Assembly (NCBI RefSeq): GCF_000003815.2
Contig: NC_049993.1
Coordinates: forward strand, 19,783,694 to 19,847,693
Source of the DNA: Branchiostoma floridae
Taxonomy: Eukaryota; Chordata; Leptocardii; Amphioxiformes; Branchiostomatidae
Length of the DNA stretch: 64,000 nt
Direction of reading: 5' to 3'
Shown: one piece after another, positions 57,701-64,000 of the stretch
Position numbering within the stretch: position 1 is the stretch's first letter
Layout: each line of letters begins with the position of its first letter
The notes under the pieces: generated by a model
The model's input: only the letters and a program-made list of their open reading frames with translations
Databases searched by the model: none
What the model was told of the DNA's origin: nothing
Translations under genes and position numbers: made by a program

Positions 57701-60700
57701 CCAAACTCCAGCGCCTCTACGCCGAGCACGAACTGGCGTGCGTCGTGGAACATCTGGCCGGCGATGGTGTGGGTGTGGGAGGCGTCGTGGACGCCCTCAC
57801 CGCCGTACCCGACCAGGGCGAAGCGGTTGTCCTTCATGCCTGGGCGGGAAGAGGTTAAAAATGAACAATTTAGCATGAAAAACTGTTGTTTCCGTCTCAG
57901 AAAAAGATACTATAAAGAAGGAAAAGCTTCCGTATCCAGCCATGCTGGGTAAAGTGGCCGAAAAGGGCGAAGCGGTTGTCCTTCATGCCTGAGGCGGGGA
58001 AAGGTAGACAATATGAACTAAATTTTCAATGAAAGCTTCAATTACGGACTTGACAATTAGAGATAGAGTTAGAATAGGGCCAGGTAAATAACCAGGACTT
58101 AGATACTCAATACACAAAAAAGTGGGATTTAACACTAGCGATAAATACATCCAGTAAATCTATACCAACGCCGTGAATCGCCCCAGCAACCATTAGAAGA
58201 TCTACCCAGTACATGTCATTATTGGTAAGTCCCAATTTTTGTGCAGTGTTACAGTTAGATCTAGGTGCTACACAGTGGTGGGGCAACATCTCTTACCCTT
58301 GCGCTGCAGCTGAGTATCCAGATACTGCACCAAGTCGGTGAGAGCTGGGGCACTCGGCGTTACGTTACGGTTACGGACCTTACAGTTACGGTGACAGAGC
58401 TGTGTAACCTACCCTTGCGTTGCGGCTGTGTGTCCAGATACTGCACCAAGTCGGTAAGCTGAGGCGCGTTTCACCGTTACAGTTACAGTTACGAACTTTA
58501 CAGTTACAGTTACAGCAACAGAGCTGTGTAACCTACCCTCACAGTTACAGATATAGTTAAGGTGACCTACCCTTGCGCTGCAGCTGGGTATCCAGATACT
58601 GCACCAGGTCCGTCAGCTGGGGCGCGCGGCGGCGGTTGCAGCTCTTCTCCTCCACCACCAGCACGATGTCGGCGGTGTTGACCTTGCGGGTGTCGGTGAT
58701 GCGGGTCTGCTCGCCCTCCGTGAACACGGAACCGTCGGGCTTCTGGCAAGTCACTGAGAAAAAATATCAAGACATCTTTAGTTACAATCTTGAACGTACA
58801 AGTGTTGAACGTACGTCTCTCGCACGTCACTGGGGAAAATCAAGGCGTCTTTAGTTAAAATCTAAAGACAAGCCTAGAGAGTTTTAGTCTCTGGCACGTC
58901 GCTTGTGGAAAACATCAAGGCGTCCTAAGTTACAATCGTAAAGACTTTTAGAATCTTAAAAACTTTTACAATCATAACACTGCGTAATCAGCAGTGTTGT
59001 GACAAGTCGCCGGAGAAAAATGAAGACATTTTGGTTATGCCAGAGGGAGACATTGCCACTGTAAAAAATGATAGCATCGTACGATCCTCAGTCAACCATC
59101 GATCGAAGGCAGGGTTTTGGCATGCCTTTATTCAAATCCTTTGCTAGGAACACCAAAACACGGGGCTTAACAGTACTAAATAAGGGCGACATGACCTTTT
59201 GCATTCGCTGGGCAAAAAATATAAGAAAACCACATACGACGCTACCGAAAATCTTCTTGAAACTTCTTTTGATAATAGTACCCAAATAGGGGCTCGGTGT
59301 TACTAACAAGGGGTTCAGCGGTATTACACAAGAAAGAATTGACCTACCGCACTTGCTGGGCATGTTGATGGACACGCCGGCCTGGCGACACTGCTCGATG
59401 TAGGCGGCGGTGACGTTACAGGGCAGGGTGTCGGGGCGAATGCTGTTCTGGTTATCGCACACGTCAGATTTGCACATGTCGTGGTACGGAGTCACGTCAA
59501 CCTGGGGGGGGGGGGGGGGGAGGGGGAGGGGACAGGTAAATACAGGTGAGCACAGGTGAGTACAGGTATGAGCAGGTATGTGGTTGTCGCACACGTCAGA
59601 CTTGCACATGTCGTGGTACGGGGTCACGTCAACCTGGAGGCAGGTACATACAGGTGAGCACAGGTACTTACAGGTGGTCACGGGTGATGACAGGTGGGTA
59701 CAGGTACGTGCACGTACCGGTAGGTATGTGGTTCTCACATCCGCCAGGCATCACCCTTCGAGAGGAAACAGCTAAGATACCTAACTATACCATTTTACAT
59801 GACATTGTGCAATACGTTTAACCACCGTGAAGAATCTCAGAATAAACGATTCATCCATTACCTCACTGAGTCACTCACTCATTTATTCTTTTAGCTTCTT
59901 GACAGTAGCCTCCGAGAGATCTAATTCATTCATTCATTCATTCATCCATTCGTTCGTTTGTTCATTTATCATCCATTCTTTTGTTCATTCAGTTCTTACA
60001 TTCTGATACGTACAATAATGAATCAGCGCCTTAGAGATCTTTCATTCATTCGTTCCCACATTCATTCACTCATTCAGGTTTAAGATTTCTATACGTACGA
60101 TGTTGAAGCAGCGCCTGAGAGGGGAGCTCTGATCCTTGAACATCTTTCCGCAGATGCCCTCTGCGCGGCTGTCCTGGAGCCCTGGTGCGCATGCGCTGGC
60201 CTTGTTCCTGCTCCTGCGGCACGACTTGCTCACGTCCCAGCTGTTGGTGAACTGCAGCAGGTCCTGGGGACGAGAAGGATGACACGTCAGAGGTGGCACA
60301 TGGGAACGAGAATGAAAGGTTAGAGATTGTTCAGGGCTATAAAAATGAAAGGTTAGAGATTGTTCAGGGCTATAAAACCTCTTTGTTATAAAAGTCAGTT
60401 GATCATGGAAAAATAAGGTCAGCACTTTAACCCATTGGGTATTTGAACAGTTGGCTGGGTAAGTGCCTTGTAAGTTGTATCATAAAAAACATGAACAATG
60501 CGAGATGATGTAGTGACTAGTAATCCTAAAGATGCATTACAATTTTTGCGGCCCGTTTTTTTGTCTTACACAAAAGAATGAACAACTATGACAAATAAAA
60601 TAAGATAACCAATGACCGAACCAATGTTTTTGAATCTAAAACCAAGAACTCATGGCATTATCTTTTTACCCTTAGATAATTTGTTCTCATCGTACTTTTC

Positions 60701-63700
60701 ATTACAAGGAGACTTACGAAACTCTACGGTCCTTGAGGCGCCTTACCTGTGTCTTGGTGCCGTCGGAAGTGGTGAACTCGTCGTTCTTCTCGTTGTTGTA
60801 GATGCCGAACAGGCCGGCGGTCTTGCCGAAGTACCAGCCGGACACCTGCACGTTGCAGAGGTCATGGGTCAGGTCACAGGTCACGGCCACGCCGTTGGAG
60901 TTGGTGACGACGATCCTCTGTCCGTCGCGCCTGATGACGGTGTTCTTGTCCTGCAGGGGCAGCTCGGTGTCCTGGTTCTCGCGCTTCATCTGGCGAGGGG
61001 GAGGGGGGCAACGTGTTAGTAAAACATTGACATCATCATCAGACAATACCGAGCGTTAAAGTCAGGATCTACAAGTTTCCTATCTATTTCGTCAGGGCTA
61101 GCGTCCTCAACTTTGTACTTGCATTGTCAACTCCAAAAAGAAAGGAAGAAAAAAATGATCGCAGTTTCATAGAGTTAACTATAAAAATAAGTATATTTTT
61201 TTCTTGTATGTAGTACTGCAACCCGCACAACAGTTATGTCATGGTGCCTCATGCATATCCTGCCTTTAACTCATTTATTTGTCACTTTCTGTCAGAGACT
61301 CCTGTCAAAGACTGCGGAACTGCATCCATACGTAGACCTGTTCATTGATCAATCAAATCTATCTACTCGTTTAACTGCATTCACATGCATATCTATCTAT
61401 ATCTATCTGTATACCCATTACTTAATTACTCCATCTATAAATTAACAGAAACTCACCACGCCGGATGGGAAGATCTCGTAGGTCTTCTCGTCGATGACAA
61501 CGACCAGAGACTTCTTCTGCAGGCTGGAGCCGGAGTGGTAGTTCAACACCACGCTGAAGTTCCCGTCGATCATGTCGCGGGCCAGCACGTAGCTGCAGTC
61601 CCCGCCGAACTCGAAGTGCTTCTTGTCGAAGGTGAGGAAATGCTGCTTGCCGGAGATCAGGGCGTCAGCTGGGGAGGGAGCATGTAAACGTAGGTTAGAT
61701 CATTGACATTGAACCATCAAGTTCATCAGCAGACATGTACACGTAGCTACAGTCTCAGCCAAACTCGAAGTGCTTCTTGTCGAAGGTGAGGAAATGCTGC
61801 TTGCCGGAGATCAGGGCGTCAGCTGGGGAGGGAGAGTTAAACATAGGTCAGATGACTCAGATCATTGAACCATCATGTCTGTCAGCAGCCATGTATCTGA
61901 AGTCCACACCGAACTCGAAGTGCTTCTTGTCGATCGAAAGTCAGGAAGTCCTCCAGGAAGAAGCATGGAAAGGTAGGGAAAGATAAAAACATTCATAACA
62001 AACACATTAGGACCCACTCATGGAACCGGGACGGGTGATGCTACCAACTTCCAACCACCTCAGAGGCATAGCGTAAGCTACTCATCAACATGAGCTGAGC
62101 AATCGGGACCTCAGTTGTTCTGAAGAGAGGGCGAACCAAAAATTTCATTTCTCGGAATGAAGGAATCGAAACATACCCATGAAATGAGGGACCATGTTGC
62201 TGCTTGAGGGCTTGTAGCAGTAGATAGTATTCCAGATGGAATTGTTTATTTATTTGTTTGTTTGTTTATTTGTTTGTTTATTTTAAGGTTTGAGAAAATG
62301 AACCGAGACGTACCCATGAAAGGAGGGACCATGTTGCTGCTTGAGGGCTTGTAGCGGTAGATGGTGTCCCAGATGGAGTAGTTTGTTTGTTTGTTTATCT
62401 TAAGGTTTGAGAAAATGAACCGAGGCGTACCCATGAAAGGAGGAACCATGTTGCTGCTGGAAGGCTTGTAGCGGTAGACGGTGTCCCAGATAGAGTAGTT
62501 CTGCATGGGCTTGATCTGGTTCTCCCACATGTCCACCATCTGGGCGTACGGCTTCGGCATCGACTCAAAGCTGCAGAGACAAGGTTCAAATAAAGACAGG
62601 TGTTAGACATGCTGCATGCATGCAGGCTGACTGACTCCCTCTTCTAGCACCATCTTCCATTGATTGAAAGCTGCCGAGGCAATGTTCAAACGTATAAGTC
62701 TGGCTCTAGTGAAATAAGAGAAATGTTTTTGTTTTTCACTGGCCGTGGTTCTACTACGGGTGCAAACAGAATCTTGACCTGAGACAAAATGTTACTGTCA
62801 CTTTTTGACAGAAAGGAGCGATCACTTCTAGTTTGAAAGCGTACGAGTATCCAGAGATAAGTCAGCTCCCTTACTCTGCAACAGAACTTTGACTTCAAAC
62901 AAATGTTACAATGATATCGCTTTTGGACAGACAGGATGATTTTTTCTAGTTTGAATGCGTATCCAGAGAAATAAGACAGTATGGCCCAAGGTCCCTTACC
63001 TGTGCCACTTGAAGGGCAGGTGCAGGTCGGCGGCGATGCGTCCCTGGACCAGGTTGAGCTGGTGGATCTTAGTCTTCATCATGGGCAGGGGCAGGACTCC
63101 CATGGACCTCTGCATGTTCTTCTTCATCTGACTCATCACCTCGGCACCGACCTGGCGGATGTACAAGATCTAGTTAGTACTTGTGTATGGGGTACAAAAG
63201 TACACATGCATGTTTGTATGGCCTTTTACGCTAGAGGAAGAACTCTTCTGGGCCTTTGCTAGTTCTTAGTCTTGTGACACATCATTTTGGTACCTGTAGG
63301 ACGTACAAGATCCACAGTTGGTACCATTACATAGGTACAAAAGTATGTATGATTGGCCGCAGTGCAAGGTTCTAAGAGCCACTCAAATGTTTTGGGTTAC
63401 TGTACTGGATTCTGATTGTGATTGATCCTGCAGCAGGATATGCCGATCAAGGATTGGAACACATAGCCACATGCGATCCTGCAGAGGAGGACAATCTTTC
63501 AAAGGATCTTCGAAAGCGAAGCCTTATAAGAAACAGCCGTCATCACACTAGTACTGTAACAGTAGAAGCCAGTTAATTGCACACCGGATAATCGCACACT
63601 TCTGTTAATTGCACGATACCCAAATCTCATGATGTGCGGTCCAGCTTAATAACTTCGCTTTGTTGCAATATTCGGATAATTGCACGAAATACACTGGCAA

Positions 63701-63944
63701 ATGGGGTGTGCAATTAAGCGGCTTCCACTGTATACAAAAAAAAAGTTTTTTCGTACCTCCTTGGCGATGCTCTTCATGACGTGCATGGACTTCTGGACCT
63801 CGTTCCTGTCGAGCATCTCGCGCTGGCTGTCGGTCAGGGAGGAGCGCAGGCTGTAGGACATGTCCGCCATCTTGTCGTCCCACCTTCCGTACAGGTCGGA
63901 CATCACGTTCTGCTCGATGTAGGTCTTCAGGTCTTCCATGGGCT
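54709..63944 (-). CDS. Large lipid-transfer protein (vitellogenin/apolipophorin-like), C-terminal 13 exons
   Basis: Exons in transcript order: 63757-63944, 63000-63151, 62431-62570, 61457-61668, 60747-60989, 60099-60263, 59348-59501, 58571-58753, 57580-57839, 56823-56940, 56126-56247, 55370-55549, 54709-54795. They give 733 residues in one frame; all junction phases agree. Order: amphipathic, Met-rich segment (exons 1-3); vWD domain (GKQHFLTFDKKHFEFGGDC to AGLFGIYNNEKNDEF, exons 4-5); C8/TIL-like cysteine region (exons 6-7); vWA-like domain (exons 8-10); C-terminal segments with a CxxC-type cluster (exon 12). Such proteins carry lipid in the circulation or yolk; the N-terminal lipid-binding module lies off the right edge. 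The vWD lacks the usual Cys of GLCG (here GLFG). Apolipophorin/apoB-like is favoured over vitellogenin because I see no polyserine phosvitin run, but that region may lie outside the window. Confidence 0.88.
55370..55549 (-). CDS. Lipid-transfer gene, window exon 12 (Cys cluster)
   Basis: GCIFDSNAINNKEFLDVYS, RRVSESVRPATCQVCDCVQ, DTWGAPRSVCRKCDDSFSV, DIP. CQVCDC...CRKC resembles a small zinc- or disulphide-type knuckle. A CATAGCAACAATAAC minisatellite (55280-55368) abuts its donor. Confidence 0.88.
55915..56105 (+). repeat. GGAA microsatellite
   Basis: About 190 bases of (GGAA)n with interruptions in the intron after window exon 11. Confidence 0.9.
56126..56247 (-). CDS. Lipid-transfer gene, window exon 11
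   Basis: GLDRREVFTSKDVSRDFDK, SSLLQYVKAPKDMCSALAL, ETE. Followed in the intron by a GGAA microsatellite (55915-56100). Confidence 0.87.
56823..56940 (-). CDS. Lipid-transfer gene, window exon 10 (vWA-like end)
   Basis: GDYKAISSMLKERDITVHL, LKDHRFRLRKTKDIERVTI, Y. The ERDITVHLL strand closes the Rossmann-type fold. Confidence 0.87.
57510..57580 (-). repeat. Tandem copies of the exon 9 donor edge
   Basis: Two extra ~33-base units (CACCTGTATTTACCTGTGTC plus TATATCTTAGAA on the + strand) repeat the ACACAG|GTAAA boundary. At the other edge, 57964-58002 repeats the exon's 5' end and acceptor. Confidence 0.8.
57580..57839 (-). CDS. Lipid-transfer gene, window exon 9 (vWA-like core)
   Basis: GMKDNRFALVGYGGEGVHD, ASHTHTIAGQMFHDARQFV, LGVEALEFGEGQNNDAFSS, LRMAADYPFRTGAAKSIVI, LSCSEECQETQ. 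FALVGYGG and KSIVILSCSEE are core vWA strands. Confidence 0.9.
58288..58465 (-). repeat. Two tandem copies of the exon 8 end with donors
   Basis: 58291-58348 and 58412-58462 repeat the DLVQYLDTQLQ-encoding end and donor. TTACAGTTACGG-type repeats fill the spacers (58350-58560). Confidence 0.85.
58571..58753 (-). CDS. Lipid-transfer gene, window exon 8 (vWA-like start)
   Basis: VTCQKPDGSVFTEGEQTRI, TDTRKVNTADIVLVVEEKS, CNRRRAPQLTDLVQYLDTQ, LQRKG. ADIVLVVEEKS takes the place of the vWA DxSxS strand; the metal-binding Asp is absent. Confidence 0.87.
59348..59501 (-). CDS. Lipid-transfer gene, window exon 7 (C8/TIL-like)
   Basis: VDVTPYHDMCKSDVCDNQN, SIRPDTLPCNVTAAYIEQC, RQAGVSINMPSKC. The acceptor lies beside a long poly-G/C run (59503-59529). 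Confidence 0.88.
59575..59640 (-). repeat. Copy of the exon 7 5' end with acceptor
   Basis: The minus strand repeats the CAG acceptor and GTTGACGTGACCCCGTACCA through TGCGACAACCA, about 135 bases upstream of the real exon start. The surrounding 59530-59730 is a CACCTGT(A)-type minisatellite. Confidence 0.85.
60099..60263 (-). CDS. Lipid-transfer gene, window exon 6 (C8-like)
   Basis: DLLQFTNSWDVSKSCRRSR, NKASACAPGLQDSRAEGIC, GKMFKDQSSPLRRCFNI. The SW...C...C...CG...F..C pattern follows vWD modules in this class. Confidence 0.88.
60747..60989 (-). CDS. Lipid-transfer gene, window exon 5 (vWD end)
   Basis: MKRENQDTELPLQDKNTVI, RRDGQRIVVTNSNGVAVTC, DLTHDLCNVQVSGWYFGKT, AGLFGIYNNEKNDEFTTSD. The GLFGIYNNEKNDEF motif matches the vWD GLCGNFNGDxxDDF. 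Confidence 0.9.
61457..61668 (-). CDS. Lipid-transfer gene, window exon 4 (vWD start)
   Basis: ADALISGKQHFLTFDKKHF, EFGGDCSYVLARDMIDGNF, SVVLNYHSGSSLQKKSLVV, VIDEKTYEIFPSGV. GKQHFLTFD and GDCSYVLARD are the vWD opening motifs. Confidence 0.9.
61735..61960 (-). repeat. Copies of the vWD exon 5' end with acceptor
   Basis: 61755-61831 repeats the first ~75 bases of exon 4 plus its CCCCAG acceptor almost exactly. A second, shorter and decayed piece is at about 61896-61950. Confidence 0.85.
62170..62430 (-). repeat. Two tandem copies of the exon 3 end with donors
   Basis: Copies at about 62311-62382 and 62174-62245 encode the same YSIWDT-YRYKPSSSNMVPPFMG series. The nearer keeps the G|GTACG donor; the farther has GGTATG. 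Each is flanked by a GTTT run and AAGGTTTGAGAAAATGAACC. Confidence 0.88.
62431..62570 (-). CDS. Lipid-transfer gene, window exon 3
   Basis: FESMPKPYAQMVDMWENQI, KPMQNYSIWDTVYRYKPSS, SNMVPPFMG. Its 3' half and donor are repeated twice downstream. Confidence 0.88.
63000..63151 (-). CDS. Lipid-transfer gene, window exon 2
   Basis: VGAEVMSQMKKNMQRSMGV, LPLPMMKTKIHQLNLVQGR, IAADLHLPFKWHS. Phase 0 in, 2 out; donor GTAAGG. Confidence 0.87.
63560..63730. mobile_element. pogo/Tigger-like MITE
   Basis: Imperfect inverted ends CAGTAGAAGCCAGTTAATTG and the inverse of CAGTGGAAGCCGCTTAATTG, flanked by TA. 171 bases with repeated AATTGCAC inside and no ORF. The ends resemble pogo-class termini. Confidence 0.65.
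63757..63944 (-). CDS. Lipid-transfer gene, window exon 1
   Basis: PMEDLKTYIEQNVMSDLYG, RWDDKMADMSYSLRSSLTD, SQREMLDRNEVQKSMHVMK, SIAKE. Helical, charged. The incoming phase shows at least one further upstream exon outside the window; the ATG here is internal. Confidence 0.85.
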
Positions 63945-64000
63945 CTGCAGTAACAGATGTGTTCGTGATTTATTAAAATCGCTATTTTAGCGTCACTTTA

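Noticed and set aside
58271-58300. Recombination-signal-like heptamer CACAGTG (amphioxus ProtoRAG was considered)
   Set aside because: No nonamer at 12 or 23 bases and no RAG-like coding sequence anywhere; one heptamer is expected by chance.

Overview
This is animal nuclear DNA, most likely from a cephalochordate (amphioxus, Branchiostoma). Short phase-matched exons with GT/AG introns lie in AT-rich, repeat-packed introns. The window holds a tRNA-headed SINE family, Penelope-like and rolling-circle-type repeats, and minisatellites that copy exon-intron boundaries, a feature described in amphioxus. The species call is inference; no database was available. There is a 100-N assembly gap at 28812-28911.

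Three protein-coding genes could be reconstructed by joining exons in consistent phase. (1) About 2272-44500, + strand: an 11-exon immunoglobulin-superfamily receptor with a signal peptide, a first Ig domain lacking the usual cysteines, two ordinary Ig domains, one membrane helix, and a cytoplasmic tail carrying an SH3 domain. Intron 1 is 17.7 kb and full of repeats. Exon 5 is cut by the gap and carries an apparent one-base error. (2) 47725-52996, + strand: a complete 10-exon, 425-residue multi-pass membrane protein of unrecognised function with a C-terminal KxKxx-type ER-retrieval signal. (3) 54709-63944 and off the right edge, - strand: the last 13 exons of a large lipid-transfer/vitellogenin-apolipophorin-like protein with a von Willebrand D domain, a cysteine-rich C8/TIL-like segment, and a vWA-like domain without its metal site. 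Genes 2 and 3 converge and are separated by a mariner relic.

The most unusual features are regional. First, all three genes carry tandem partial copies of their own exons, usually including a splice site, in the adjoining introns (at least a dozen cases). Second, four perfect copies of the RE1/NRSE-type core TTCAGCACCAAGGACAG lie on the + strand. Third, two hammerhead-ribozyme-like cores sit in Penelope-like repeats. Fourth, a helentron/HINE-like element is arranged as a head-to-tail concatemer with an internal ~162-bp satellite.

Repeat layout: Penelope-like inverted element 2.58-2.80 kb; helentron-like arrays 2.86-6.55 and 8.76-9.88 kb; ~390-bp satellite 11.18-13.25 kb, broken by a retroelement tail; SINE cluster 16.6-17.3 kb; MITE pair 21.9 and 29.2 kb; ~180-bp satellite 25.2-27.0 kb; inverted repeat with SINE and LINE pieces 46.4-47.3 kb; mariner remnant 53.2-53.8 kb; pogo-like MITE 63.56-63.73 kb.
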